Source of the DNA: CBDFLD01 sp965249005
GTDB lineage: Bacteria > Acidobacteriota > UBA6911
Direction: 5' to 3'
Assembly: GCA_965249005.1 (NCBI GenBank)
Contig: CBDFLD010000019.1
Coordinates: 372,001-436,000 of the forward strand
DNA: 64,000 nucleotides
Positions 44,039-53,458 of the stretch are shown here, in pieces (the stretch's first letter is position 1; the number at the start of each line of letters is the position of its first letter). The notes under the pieces are model-generated. The model searched no databases, had not been told where the DNA came from, and worked only from the letters and a program-made list of their open reading frames with translations. A program made the translations under genes and the position numbers.

Positions 44039-45433
44039 GTGAGGCCCGCTTGGACAGAGAGACGGCGCTGGCTTGTTTTCGGATGGTGTCTTTGTATTCA
44101 CACCACGCTCGCGTGGGCGCAGGAACCGGTAATAGCCATCAAGGCGGCTCGGGTCATCGATGGTGTCCGGGCCTTGGCCATCGATGATGGTGTTGTCATC
44201 GTCCGGAAAGACCGGGTTGAAAGCATCGGCCGGGCCGGCCAGGTTCAGATTCCCGCCTCGGCGACGGTCGTCGATCTTGAAGGCCATACCGTGCTGCCCG
44301 GATTGATCGACAGTCACGAACACCCGACGGTTCGTCCGGATGAGGACGGCGCACCGGCGGCGCGCATTGCGTGGGCCGAGCCCGATGGCATCCAGATGGC
44401 CCGAGCCGTGCGCAACATGCGGGTCTCGCTTCTGTCCGGAATCACAACGGTCCGGAGTTTGGGCGAAAGCCGTGGAAATGACCTCATTCTAGCCGACGCT
44501 ATTAGAGACGGAATCATTCCGGCCCCGCGCGTCATCTATTCCGGTCCGGCGATCGCACCAAGCGGAGGGCACGGCGCACCACTGTGGTGGGTAGATGGCG
44601 CCGACAATATTCGGCGTCGCGTGCGTCAGAATGTGCTTGCCGGCGCACAGGTCATCAAGCTGCTGCTGATCGACACGTCCCCGACGACGACGGCCATGAC
44701 GCGCGAAGAAGTGGAAGCCGCCGTGGATGAGGCGCATCGGTTGGGTGTGCGTGTGGTCGCGCACACCACGGGCAACTGGGGAGCCGCGATTCGGCTGGCG
44801 CTGGCTTGCGGCGTGGATGGCTTGGAACATGTGCGACCGTTGAACGACGAGATGATCGAGCTGTTCGTCGAGCACGGGACCACGCTCAACATCACAACGA
44901 GTGTTTACATTCCCAACGGCATCCGATGGAGCCGGGCCCTATGGCACCGGCTGGACACCGAGATTAGGAACGCCGAGGAGTGGATCGGGCTCAACCGTTC
45001 CACGATTTTGCAAGCTCGACGCGAAGATCCTCTGATCAACACCCAGGATCGCTCTTACGCGCTGGCGGATCATCCCGGACGGAGCAGAACCGACTACATT
45101 CCGGGCATCCAACCCTATCAAGCTCAACTGCTGAAGGCACACGAAAGGGGTGTGCCCATCAGTGTCGGGACCGACGGCATGCATGCCCTGCTCCAGCTCG
45201 AGATCGAGTATCTGGTAGAGGCGGGGTTCACGCCGATGGCGGCAATCCAGGCAGCGACACGAGTCGCGGCTCGAGGCCTCGGTTTGGAGGATCGTCTGGG
45301 AACGCTGGAGCCCGGAAAGCTGGCCGACATCATCGCCGTCGAAGGGGATCCTCTGGAGCGGATCCAAGACCTGGCCAAGGTGCGGTTCGTGATGGTCGGT
45401 GGGCGGCGCTACGATCACCTTTCCTTTCACTAG
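44039..45433 (+). CDS. Amidohydrolase, subfamily B, exported (copy 2)
   Basis: About 464 residues with a Sec signal (WLVFGWCLCIHTTLAWAQ). Active-site text: IDSHEHP (H-x-H), VIKLLLIDTSP (Lys), VAHTTG, GLEHVRP and SVGTDGMH (Asp). It is a clear duplicate of the product at 39500 and ends in the matching DHLSFH. The start is uncertain: TTG 44024, TTG 44036 and GTG 44039 all lie around the end of the gamma-glutamyltransferase gene. I chose GTG 44039 as it gives a basic N-region before the hydrophobic core. There is 1 nt between its stop and the next ATG. Confidence 0.86.
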   Translation: MRPAWTERRRWLVFGWCLCIHTTLAWAQEPVIAIKAARVIDGVRALAIDDGVVIVRKDRVESIGRAGQVQIPASATVVDLEGHTVLPGLIDSHEHPTVRPDEDGAPAARIAWAEPDGIQMARAVRNMRVSLLSGITTVRSLGESRGNDLILADAIRDGIIPAPRVIYSGPAIAPSGGHGAPLWWVDGADNIRRRVRQNVLAGAQVIKLLLIDTSPTTTAMTREEVEAAVDEAHRLGVRVVAHTTGNWGAAIRLALACGVDGLEHVRPLNDEMIELFVEHGTTLNITTSVYIPNGIRWSRALWHRLDTEIRNAEEWIGLNRSTILQARREDPLINTQDRSYALADHPGRSRTDYIPGIQPYQAQLLKAHERGVPISVGTDGMHALLQLEIEYLVEAGFTPMAAIQAATRVAARGLGLEDRLGTLEPGKLADIIAVEGDPLERIQDLAKVRFVMVGGRRYDHLSFH

Positions 45434-45434
45434 T

Positions 45435-46652
45435 ATGAAGACGATCCTTACCAACTGCCAGCTGATCGATGGCGTCTCGGAAGCGCCGCGACCCGATTCT
45501 AGTGTGGCCATCGAGAACGGACGTATTGTCGAAGTGGCCTCCGATGGAGAGCGGGTAAATGGCAAGGGTGCTGGGGTGATCGATGCTCGCAACGCTTGGC
45601 TTCTGCCGGGTCTCTGGGATGTGCACATTCACTTACAATTTCCAGACATTTCTCCTCCGCCGGATATTGCGGTCCGGACGATCCGATACGGTCACAATGC
45701 GATGGAGGGATTCCGGGAAGCAGGGATCACGGGGATCCGGACGGCCGGAACCGACAACTGGATCGACGTGGCCTGGAAACACGCGTTCGCCTCTGGGCAA
45801 TTTCTGGGCCCGAGGATTTTCGCGGGAGGTTATTTTCTCACGACCACGGGCGGGCATGGGCATGGCCAGCCCTTCTCGGTCCAGTGTGACGGGCCGCAGG
45901 ATTTTCTCAGGGCCGTACGGAATCAAATAGAGAATGGCGTAGACCATATCAAATTGGATCTGAGCGGCGGCGTCATGGGACCACCCTGGGACAGACACTG
46001 GCACAACTTTCTTCTCGAAGAGGAACTGGACGCTGTGTTCCGACTCTGTCGCCTTCGGGATTTCAAGGTCATGTCGCACGCCACCAATGCCAAGGCAGTC
46101 AAGGATGCGATCCGGCTTGGAACCTGGTCCGTGGAGCATGGATACGTCATGGATGACCAGTGCATTCAAATGATGTTGGACAAAGACATCTACTATGTGC
46201 CAACGCTCGGTGTGACCCATTTGACTCGCGCCCAGGTCACGAACTCCTGGGAAGACGAATTTGTGAAGACATGGGAGTCGATCATTCCCGCGGAGTTTCT
46301 CGCCCGGGCGGATGCCGCCGTCAAGGAGCACAGGAGATGGTTCCAGACCGCTCTGAACGCCGGTGTGAAAATGTCCGTCGGTTCGGACCTAGGTCCGCTG
46401 AAAGACGCAACCCTGATGGAAATGGGATGTTGGGTACGGGACGGGGCGACGCCCATGCAGACCATCAAGGCGGCCACGGCTGTGGCTGCTGAGACCTGCG
46501 GCGTCAGCCAGGACCTTGGAACGGTCGAGGAGGGCAAGATCGCCGATCTCATCCTGGTGAAGGACAGCCCGCTGGAAGATATCAATAACTTGCGAACTCT
46601 TCAGATGGTCTTCAAAGATGGCAGTCTCGTCGTGGACAAGCGTCCGAATTGA
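45435..46652 (+). CDS. Amidohydrolase, subfamily C, cytosolic
   Basis: 405 residues without a signal peptide, starting MKTILTNCQLIDG at ATG 45435. WDVHIHLQ (H-x-H), DHIKLDLSGG (Lys), VMSHATN, SVEHGY and SVGSDLG (Asp) form a complete site of the Xaa-Pro dipeptidase-like/imidazolonepropionase-like group. A Gly/His-rich loop TTTGGHGHGQPF is typical of the prolidase-type branch. It is cytosolic while its neighbours on both sides are exported, which suggests it handles the imported product. Confidence 0.87.
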   Translation: MKTILTNCQLIDGVSEAPRPDSSVAIENGRIVEVASDGERVNGKGAGVIDARNAWLLPGLWDVHIHLQFPDISPPPDIAVRTIRYGHNAMEGFREAGITGIRTAGTDNWIDVAWKHAFASGQFLGPRIFAGGYFLTTTGGHGHGQPFSVQCDGPQDFLRAVRNQIENGVDHIKLDLSGGVMGPPWDRHWHNFLLEEELDAVFRLCRLRDFKVMSHATNAKAVKDAIRLGTWSVEHGYVMDDQCIQMMLDKDIYYVPTLGVTHLTRAQVTNSWEDEFVKTWESIIPAEFLARADAAVKEHRRWFQTALNAGVKMSVGSDLGPLKDATLMEMGCWVRDGATPMQTIKAATAVAAETCGVSQDLGTVEEGKIADLILVKDSPLEDINNLRTLQMVFKDGSLVVDKRPN

Positions 46653-46660
46653 GCGAAGCC

Positions 46661-48037
46661 ATGCAACGCACGCAGAAGTTCGTGACCCTCACTCTGTCGG
46701 CCGTGGTGGTGATGACCGTCGGGGTGCCGCACAGCGGAGCGCTTCACTCCAAAGTCATTGTGGGTGCCACTCTGGTTGACGGTAGCGGTCGGCCGCCGGT
46801 CCGGGACGCGGTGGTCGTCATCGAGGGGACGCGAATCAGTCAGGTTGGTAGCAAAGATGAAGTGGAGTTTCCGCCGGGTGCACGGGTCATCGATGCCGGG
46901 GGCAAGTTCATCATCCCGGGTCTGGCCGACATGCACAATCACCTTGGTGATGGGAGTTTTCTGATCGAAAAGACGCGTCCGGATTTCGCGAGGAGCCTGG
47001 GCGAGGTACTGGCCTGGGGGTTTACCACCGTTTTTGATCCGGGAATCCTGGACCTCGAATCGTTCGCCGAACTCAAACGCCTCTCCGCCGATGAGAGTGC
47101 TCCCTATCCGCATTTCTTCGGTGTCGGTCGAATACTGAGCGCGAAAGGGGACGGCGGCGACGGCTACCAGATTGAAACAGAGGAGGAGGCCCGGGCGGCG
47201 GTTCGCGAACAAAAGGCCGCGGGCGTCGATGCCATCAAGTTCTACTACAACGATTCGACCTTCGTCACGACAGAGGCAACTCCAATGCTGCCGCCCTCCG
47301 TCATGGCAGCCATAATCGACGAGGCGCACAAGCACGGGTTGAGGGCTTATGCGCACGCGGTTTTCCTGGAGAACGGGAAGGAAGTGCTTCTAGCCGGCGG
47401 CGACGGCTTCGTGCACGACATCATTTCCGATCCGGTCGATGATGAGTTCATCTCGTTGATGAAGCGGAATCGGGCCCGATACATCACGACGTTCGGCATT
47501 TATCAAGCGGCGGCGGATATCGCGGCCTGGGCGCGCCTGGCCAGGAGGTTCGACCACAACGGATTGGTTTCGCAAGACGTCTATCAGGTGGGCCTGGATC
47601 CAGCCACGATCCGGCAGTGGGCGTCGATGTTTGACAAGCTGTCCTATTTGAAAGCGTGCTTGCCTGTCATGCGGGCGAACTCGAAAAAGCTCTTCGATGC
47701 GGGAATCCCCGTCGTGACTGGCTCCGGCACGACCACGGCCGGCGGCCCCGGCACGGTGCTCGGACTGGCCGGCCAGATGGAGTTGATGCTTCTGGTAGAG
47801 GCCGGCTACCGGCCCGAGGAGGTCCTACGGATATCGACGATCGATGCGGCGCGGTTCCTCGGTCGCGAGAAAGACCAGGGGTCGATTGAGCCGGGCAAGC
47901 TGGCGGACCTGGTGATTCTCGAGGCGGACCCGCTGGAGGACATACGCAATATTCGGTCCGTCCATCGCGTGATCAAGGGCGGCGTGATTCATGACCCGGA
48001 GAAGTTGCGGCGGTCTAGCTCGAGCAGAAAGAGATGA
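46661..48037 (+). CDS. Amidohydrolase, subfamily A, exported; barrel-end Asp replaced by Gly
   Basis: 458 residues from ATG 46661 with a signal-like N-terminus (MQRTQKFVTLTLSAVVVMTVGVPHSGA). It is a close relative of the products at 31732 and 53459: ADMHNHLGDG (His92, His94), AIKFYYND (Lys), AHAVF and FVHDII. At the end of the barrel, where both relatives and the whole superfamily have GSD, it reads TGSGTTTAGG, putting Gly at 356 (codon 47726-47728). The usual catalytic or metal Asp is therefore missing here. The frame is otherwise clean and full length, so it is not a decayed gene. It may have changed chemistry or only bind. Confidence 0.85.
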   Translation: MQRTQKFVTLTLSAVVVMTVGVPHSGALHSKVIVGATLVDGSGRPPVRDAVVVIEGTRISQVGSKDEVEFPPGARVIDAGGKFIIPGLADMHNHLGDGSFLIEKTRPDFARSLGEVLAWGFTTVFDPGILDLESFAELKRLSADESAPYPHFFGVGRILSAKGDGGDGYQIETEEEARAAVREQKAAGVDAIKFYYNDSTFVTTEATPMLPPSVMAAIIDEAHKHGLRAYAHAVFLENGKEVLLAGGDGFVHDIISDPVDDEFISLMKRNRARYITTFGIYQAAADIAAWARLARRFDHNGLVSQDVYQVGLDPATIRQWASMFDKLSYLKACLPVMRANSKKLFDAGIPVVTGSGTTTAGGPGTVLGLAGQMELMLLVEAGYRPEEVLRISTIDAARFLGREKDQGSIEPGKLADLVILEADPLEDIRNIRSVHRVIKGGVIHDPEKLRRSSSSRKR

Positions 48038-48210
48038 CAAGGCATAGCAGTCCGACGGGTGGAGAGCAGTCGTATGAGTTGTAGTCGGGGGCGGCTGATT
48101 TCAAAACCGTCTCTGCAAGCCATGCTGGCCGAGCTCGAAACTTCAGACAACCTGTACTAGCAGAAGGGCTCCGATTCCCGCAGGTCCTCACACCAATGAT
48201 GGAGGCAAGG

Positions 48211-48954
48211 GTGACAGACGCGCATCATCCGAGATTTTATGTGGTCTTCATAGAGACCGTCGATCCGGCGAAGGTCAAAGACTATGACACCGGGATCGAA
48301 TTTCTGGCTGAAAAGATGTACGCAGCCAACATCGATTTCGAGAGCTGGCAGGCCAGCCAACTCAACGAGTCCTATTACTGGATTTTGGGTATAGACTCCC
48401 TCGATGAACTCCATACCAGCAGCAACAAGCGGCGTGTCGAGAGGCTCATGGATGCAGTCGGCCATGAGAATCGGGATCGATGGGCTGCGATGACCGGTCC
48501 TGCGGTTCGATCGACGGCGACGTTTGTCATGGAGCGTGTGGAGGAGATCAGCTACGCGCCTGCGCGTTCGGTGGTCAAGGAGCCCCAGTTTGCGAACGTC
48601 CATATTCATCAGATTCTCGTGACTCAAGATTCCGACGAATACAAGGCGCTGATGGCGCGAGGTGTGGAAGCCGTCGGTCGCGCCGATCATCCCATAGGAT
48701 GGTCCGGTTACCAAGTGGTCATCGGCGACGGCGGAACCTGTTACGGCAACGGCAACGTCTTTTACTACGTGGCGCGCTTTGACCGCATGTCGCAGTTCTA
48801 CGAGGAGCATCCGTTCGCAGCGGCCCTTGAAAAAGGACTGGGCAAGGAAGGCGCGGCCAAGTTTCATGATGATGTGATGAAGTGCCAAGAAGAAGCCCAG
48901 GTCTTCGACTTCAAGCTTCGTCCTGAATTGAGCTACAGACCGGGATTGTACTGA
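48211..48954 (+). CDS. Cytosolic member of the unrecognised paralogous family (copy 2)
   Basis: About 247 residues, related to the product at 40928 but without a leader. It shows the same two-half build: RFYVVFIETVDPAKVKDYDTGIEFLAEKM, then NVHIHQILVTQDSDEYKALMARG, and ends with SQFYEEHPFAAALEKGLGKEG...FDFKLRPELSYRP. I start at GTG 48211, 5 nt after GGAGG; ATG 48196 lies upstream in frame with no ribosome site. It is followed by an NTF2-like gene, as copy 1 is. The 160 bases before it hold no clear gene. Confidence 0.7.
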   Translation: MTDAHHPRFYVVFIETVDPAKVKDYDTGIEFLAEKMYAANIDFESWQASQLNESYYWILGIDSLDELHTSSNKRRVERLMDAVGHENRDRWAAMTGPAVRSTATFVMERVEEISYAPARSVVKEPQFANVHIHQILVTQDSDEYKALMARGVEAVGRADHPIGWSGYQVVIGDGGTCYGNGNVFYYVARFDRMSQFYEEHPFAAALEKGLGKEGAAKFHDDVMKCQEEAQVFDFKLRPELSYRPGLY

Positions 48955-49023
48955 AACTCGAAATCGTGGCAACTCGCGTTGATGCCACGGAAATCAGTCC
49001 TAACTTTCGGAACCCGAGGTGCA

Positions 49024-49422
49024 ATGGATATGGGCAACCAACCCGTCATCGAAAATCAAGAGTTGGATCAAAAGCTTATCGAGGCATGGAACGAGAGGGA
49101 TCTAGAAAAAGTAATGAGTCTTTACTGGAAGGGACCCGAGCTGGTCCTCATTACCCCCGACGGTAAGGTGTCGAAGGGGGAAGATCAGGTTCGACGTGGA
49201 TATGAGGAGTTGTTCTCGAGCGCCGAATCCATCCGGCTGGAAATGACCGAGGCCTGTCACTGGGCACATGACGACAGTGTGGTCGGGGCCGGCTGCGCAA
49301 CCCTTTATCTCAAAGAAAAGGGCGCGCCGGAACAAGTGCTCACCGTACGGTTCGCAGATTTCCGCCGGAAGCAGGATGGGCAATGGGTGTACTTGCACGA
49401 CTACGCTTTTACGGTCGTATGA
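49024..49422 (+). CDS. NTF2-like (SnoaL_3) protein 3
   Basis: About 132 residues, cytosolic: QKLIEAWNERDLEKVMSLYWKGPELVLITPDGKVSKGEDQVRRGYEELF and TVRFADFRRKQDGQWVYLHDYAF, a standard SnoaL_3/DUF4440 pattern. ATG 49024 is my choice; 49030 is equally close to the family start and the frame opens at 48979. It pairs with the upstream family protein as at 40928/41700. Its 3' end overlaps the open frame of the next gene but not the start I use for it. Confidence 0.78.
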   Translation: MDMGNQPVIENQELDQKLIEAWNERDLEKVMSLYWKGPELVLITPDGKVSKGEDQVRRGYEELFSSAESIRLEMTEACHWAHDDSVVGAGCATLYLKEKGAPEQVLTVRFADFRRKQDGQWVYLHDYAFTVV

Positions 49423-49472
49423 TCGGGCGCGGAGACGATTTCGGCACAAGGGAAAATGTAGGTGGGAGCAGG

Positions 49473-50939
49473 ATGACGAACATGGGAGTATCCCGATCCG
49501 CCGCCATTCATGACCGGCTCAACCACCCAGTCATCGATGCGGATGGGCACATCGTGGAATTCGAGCCCCTTGTCCTGGACTACCTCGAGCAGGTGGGCGG
49601 GGCAAAGATGGTTCAGCGGTATCCCACGAATAGAGACAAAGGGGGCTATCTTGGTTGGCATCACCTTTCTCCGGCGCAGCGCCAAGACACCCGGGCGACG
49701 CGCACGCCGTGGTGGGGGATACCGGCCAGAAACACGCTGGACCGAGCCACGATCATGCTTCCCAAGCTTCTCTACGAGCGGTTGGATGAGTTTGGGATAG
49801 ACTTCATGGTTCTTTATCCCACGTTGGGGTTCATCGTCCCGCCGCTGCTCCAGGACGAAGAGCTCCGCCGAGCCGCTTGCCGTGCCTTCAATATGCTGCA
49901 TGCCGATCTCTACCGGGATTATGCGGACCGCATGACCCCGGTAGCGGTCATTCCAACTCATACCCCCGAAGAAGCCATCGAGGAACTGGAGCACGCTGTC
50001 GGTGACTTGGGTTACAAAGCGGTGGTGATGGCTGGATCTGTGATGCGTCCCATCCCATCCATCGCCCGACAGTATCCTGAGGCTTCCCGCAGAGCCGTGT
50101 GGCTGGACACGCTCGGTCTGGACAGTCAGTACGACTACGATCCAGTATGGGACAAATGTTTGGAATTGAAGGTGCTCCCTTCCTTTCACGCCGCCGGGAT
50201 GGGATGGGGTAGCCGCACATCGATCTCCAACTATACCTACAACCACATCGGTAATTTTGCCGCCGCGGGAGAGGCTATCTGCAAGGCGCTCTTTCTGGGC
50301 GGCGTGTCCCGCCGATTTCCCGACCTCAAGTTTGCCTTTCTGGAGGGCGGAGTCGGTTGGGGCTGTAGCTTGCTGGCGGACCTCATCGGGCATTGGGAAA
50401 AACGGAATTTGAAGAGCCTGGAGCATTACAATCCCGACAACCTGAATCGGCCATTGTTGGTTGAATTGTTCTCGAAATATGGCGGCAAAGAATTCGCGGG
50501 AAAGCTCGAACAGGTTGGGAAAGGGTCGGATCTCTTGGAGGGAAACCGCGAGGATCCCACGATGCTCGATGAGTGGGCCGCCTGCCAAATCGAACGCGCA
50601 GAGGACATCCGTGACTTGTTTGTGCCGAACTTTTACTTTGGCTGTGAAGCCGATGATCCCATCAATGCGTGGGCCTTCAACACTCGCGTGAATCCCTTTG
50701 GCGCCCGACTTTCTGTGTTGTTCGGCTCCGATATTGGACATTGGGACGTCCCGGAGGCAGCCGAGGTGGTGGCCGAAGCGCACGAGCTGGTTGAAAAGGA
50801 ATTGATCACCGCAGATGACTTTCGAGATTTTGTATTTACCAACCCGGTGCAGTTCTATGCCGGCCTGAATAAGGAGTTTTTCAACGGTACCGTGGTTGAG
50901 AGAGAGGCGAAGAGACTCCTGGAGGGAAAGCCATCGTAA
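49473..50939 (+). CDS. Amidohydrolase, Amidohydro_2 type, cytosolic
   Basis: 488 residues without a signal peptide. It opens HPVIDADGHIVEFEPLVLDYL, where the usual H-x-H of the barrel is D-G-H, a variant common in this branch (relatives of ACMSD-type decarboxylases and hydrolases). Further site residues are in SFHAAGMGW and FGSDIGHWDVPEAAEV. I start at ATG 49473, preceded by GGGAGCAGG; the frame opens at 49383 over the NTF2 gene. It lies 20 nt before an MFS carrier and may act on what that carrier brings in. Confidence 0.83.
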   Translation: MTNMGVSRSAAIHDRLNHPVIDADGHIVEFEPLVLDYLEQVGGAKMVQRYPTNRDKGGYLGWHHLSPAQRQDTRATRTPWWGIPARNTLDRATIMLPKLLYERLDEFGIDFMVLYPTLGFIVPPLLQDEELRRAACRAFNMLHADLYRDYADRMTPVAVIPTHTPEEAIEELEHAVGDLGYKAVVMAGSVMRPIPSIARQYPEASRRAVWLDTLGLDSQYDYDPVWDKCLELKVLPSFHAAGMGWGSRTSISNYTYNHIGNFAAAGEAICKALFLGGVSRRFPDLKFAFLEGGVGWGCSLLADLIGHWEKRNLKSLEHYNPDNLNRPLLVELFSKYGGKEFAGKLEQVGKGSDLLEGNREDPTMLDEWAACQIERAEDIRDLFVPNFYFGCEADDPINAWAFNTRVNPFGARLSVLFGSDIGHWDVPEAAEVVAEAHELVEKELITADDFRDFVFTNPVQFYAGLNKEFFNGTVVEREAKRLLEGKPS

Positions 50940-50959
50940 GTGGATCGGATTGGACATAG

Positions 50960-52228
50960 ATGGATCTCGCTGCGCGACAGACAGATGCGAAGATCTTCTA
51001 CGGTTGGTGGATCGTGCTGGTGGCGGCCATCGGCATGTTCATGGGCTATGGCGCGATCTACAACTTCACCTATGCAGTTCTCACGAATCCCATTGGGCGG
51101 GAGTTCAACTGGAACCGCTCAACCATCTCACTTGCCTACTCCCTGTCGCTCATCGCCTATTCTGTCGCCGCTCCGTTCATCGGAAAGCTCGTGGATCACT
51201 TGGGGGCGCGCCGGGTGATCTTGCCGTCACTGGTGCTGTTTGCTCTGAGTTTGATGGCATTTAGTTTTCTTTCGTCACGGCTGTGGCATTTCTTTGCACT
51301 CAATATCGCTCTTGGACTGATCGGCTGCGGTTCCGCATTGGTTCCTTATTCTCAGGTCATTTCGCATTGGTTCGACCGGAAGCGTGGCGTGGCTCTCGGC
51401 TTGGCAATGATCGGAGTCGGGCTGAGCTCGTTTATCATGCCTAACGTCGTGTTTGCCTTGCTCTCCGATGTCGGATGGCGTTCGGCGTATTTGTGGATGG
51501 GACTCATGGTCTTGGTCGTCGCGGTTCCGGTCGGTCTATTCCTCAAGGAGGACCCTCGGATGATGGGCTTATGGCCTGATGGGGAGACCGAGAATCGAGC
51601 TGGCGCAGAAAAAGCTGTCCGGCAAAAGCTAGGGCTGAGTGCCCGGGAAGCGTTGCGCAGCGGAACTTTCTGGCAGCTGTTCGCTGCGGTTCTGCTCGTC
51701 GCGACCGCTGTGATCGGATGTTTGATTCATCTCGTGCACATGCTGACGGATCGAGGAGTATCGCCCCAGGCTGCGGCTTTCGCTGCCTCGCTGCTGGGTG
51801 GAGCGGTGATTCCGGGCAGGGTGGTGAGCGGATATTTGGTGGATCGTTTTTTCGCTCCTTCCGTTGCCGTCTACTTCTTTGCCGGTGCCGGGCTCGGTAT
51901 CTTCATCCTCTGGAGTGGAGCTGGAGGTATGTGGGTTTTCGTGGCGGCCTTCTTGCTCGGATTGGGGATGGGCGCGGAGGGGGAGATGATCGCCTACATG
52001 GTGAGCCGCTATTACGGATTGCGCGCCTTCAGCGAGATCTATGGTTACGCATTGATCAGCTTTGCGCTCGGCGGCATTGTCGGCCCACCTCTGATGGGCC
52101 TGGTTTTCGACCGAACGGGCTCCTATCGTCTGGTCTTGGGTGCGTTTCTGATTTCCGTGTTCCTCGGTGTGGTGCTGATGAAGAGACTCGCGCCTTACCC
52201 GAAGTGGGAAGACAAAGCGTCGATATGA
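50960..52228 (+). CDS. MFS transporter, oxalate/formate-antiporter or monocarboxylate-like (copy 1)
   Basis: Twelve-helix inner-membrane carrier of 422 residues. It shows FYGWWIVLVAAIGMFMGYGAIYNFTYAV, GKLVDHLGARRVILPS (the MFS loop 2-3 motif) and SHWFDRKRGVALGLAMIGVG. It is a clear paralogue of the product at 60028. The group moves organic acids. The stop overlaps the enolase start as ATGA, so carrier and enzyme are made together. Confidence 0.9.
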   Translation: MDLAARQTDAKIFYGWWIVLVAAIGMFMGYGAIYNFTYAVLTNPIGREFNWNRSTISLAYSLSLIAYSVAAPFIGKLVDHLGARRVILPSLVLFALSLMAFSFLSSRLWHFFALNIALGLIGCGSALVPYSQVISHWFDRKRGVALGLAMIGVGLSSFIMPNVVFALLSDVGWRSAYLWMGLMVLVVAVPVGLFLKEDPRMMGLWPDGETENRAGAEKAVRQKLGLSAREALRSGTFWQLFAAVLLVATAVIGCLIHLVHMLTDRGVSPQAAAFAASLLGGAVIPGRVVSGYLVDRFFAPSVAVYFFAGAGLGIFILWSGAGGMWVFVAAFLLGLGMGAEGEMIAYMVSRYYGLRAFSEIYGYALISFALGGIVGPPLMGLVFDRTGSYRLVLGAFLISVFLGVVLMKRLAPYPKWEDKASI

Positions 52229-53397
52229 AGATCAAATCCGTTGAAGCATTACCGATTACATACGACGAGCGCCGGCCTCTGGATTACCTGTTCGAATCTC
52301 CACTGAACTTCTTGTTTGTGCGCCTCGAGACCGATGAGGGGATAAAAGGCTACGGCGAGGTCTGCGACAGTTATGGCTGCAACTACCCGCATGCTGTCAA
52401 GGCCATCGTCGACGAGGCGTTGTCGCCGCTCCTGCGCGAAGAAGACCCCCGGGCAATTGGCCGGCTGATATCAAAGCTGAGAGGATGGACGCGAAGGCGC
52501 CTTGGCGACCAAGGGATGGCGATTCAAGCCATCAGTGGGATTGAGATAGCGCTGTGGGACCTGGTGGGGAAGATTCAAGGGAAATCGGTCAGTCAATTGT
52601 TTGGGCGCTTTCGTGAATCCGTGCCCGTTTACGCGTCAAGCACGGTACTCGAAGAAGGCCCGCCCGAGATGCACCAGGAGTTGCTGGAACCTTGCCTCCG
52701 CCGGGGAGTGAGCGGGGTCAAGGTGCGATCCGGGCTTGATTTCAGGCGCGACCTGGAGACGTTGAGCGGTTTGCGCGCGCTGCTGGACCAGGATGTCCAA
52801 TTGATGCTCGATGGCGGCGAGCACTACACCGTGCGAACCTCGCTGGAGATTGCAGAAATCCTGGCGGAGCTCGAGATACGCTTCTTCGAAGAACCGATTC
52901 CGCAACACAACCGCGAAGGAATTGCCCGGCTGGTGGCGCAATCGCCTGTACCGATTGCCTACGGAGAGCATTTGTTTTTGACCCAGGATTTTCAAGACAG
53001 CTTGATTCACGACCGAGCGGATGTGATTCAACCCGATGTAGCCATTTGTGGCGGAATTGCAGAATGCAGGAAGATCGCCGCACTGGCCGAGACTTTCGGT
53101 GTCACCATAATCCCGCACTCTGCGGCCGGTCCGCTGGCCTTGGCTGCCAACCTGCATTTCGCGGCATCTGTTTCCAATATCTCACTGATCGAATACACGT
53201 TCACCTTTGACCGGTTGTGGAGCAAAATGCTCGAGGATCCGATTCTCTCGCCTGCAGCGCTGCAAGATGGCTGTTTGCCCGTCCCCAACGGACCCGGGCT
53301 GGGTGTGACAATCAACGAAGAGATCTGGAGCGAATATCCTTATCAAGCGCCAGTCGTAAAGAAGGAGATGCCGACCTGGTCTTTGGGTCACGTGTGA
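52225..53397 (+). CDS. Enolase-superfamily enzyme, mandelate racemase subgroup (copy 1)
   Basis: 390 residues with the capping domain and barrel of the MR/MLE family. Lys166-Val-Arg168 at strand 2, metal ligands Asp196, Glu222 and Glu248, and a His298/Asp271 pair are visible (VKVRSG, LDGGEHY, FFEEPIPQ, YGEHL, QPDVAICGG, IPHSAAG). The His-Asp pair fits the mandelate racemase/sugar-acid dehydratase subgroup; the Arg at 168 is notable. The enzyme would take a proton next to a carboxylate and racemise or dehydrate. The start ATG 52225 overlaps the MFS stop; the longer open frame from 51718 lies over the MFS gene. Relative at 62073. Confidence 0.88.
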   Translation: MKIKSVEALPITYDERRPLDYLFESPLNFLFVRLETDEGIKGYGEVCDSYGCNYPHAVKAIVDEALSPLLREEDPRAIGRLISKLRGWTRRRLGDQGMAIQAISGIEIALWDLVGKIQGKSVSQLFGRFRESVPVYASSTVLEEGPPEMHQELLEPCLRRGVSGVKVRSGLDFRRDLETLSGLRALLDQDVQLMLDGGEHYTVRTSLEIAEILAELEIRFFEEPIPQHNREGIARLVAQSPVPIAYGEHLFLTQDFQDSLIHDRADVIQPDVAICGGIAECRKIAALAETFGVTIIPHSAAGPLALAANLHFAASVSNISLIEYTFTFDRLWSKMLEDPILSPAALQDGCLPVPNGPGLGVTINEEIWSEYPYQAPVVKKEMPTWSLGHV

Positions 53398-53458
53398 TTT
53401 CATTCTCTGACCGCGAATACTGGTGGCTTGCCTGTTGACTAACTGGGGGGGCAAAGAA

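Noticed and set aside
48074..48160. 28-codon open frame in the spacer before the 48211 gene
   Set aside because: No ribosome site and no recognisable sequence; too short to support.
49401..50957. 518-residue leftward open frame opposite the Amidohydro_2 gene
   Set aside because: It mirrors a clear amidohydrolase almost end to end, has no recognisable motif, and long antisense frames are common in GC-rich DNA.
51718..53397. 559-residue open frame starting inside the MFS gene
   Set aside because: Only the part from ATG 52225 matches the enolase superfamily; the first 169 codons are an out-of-frame reading of the MFS gene.
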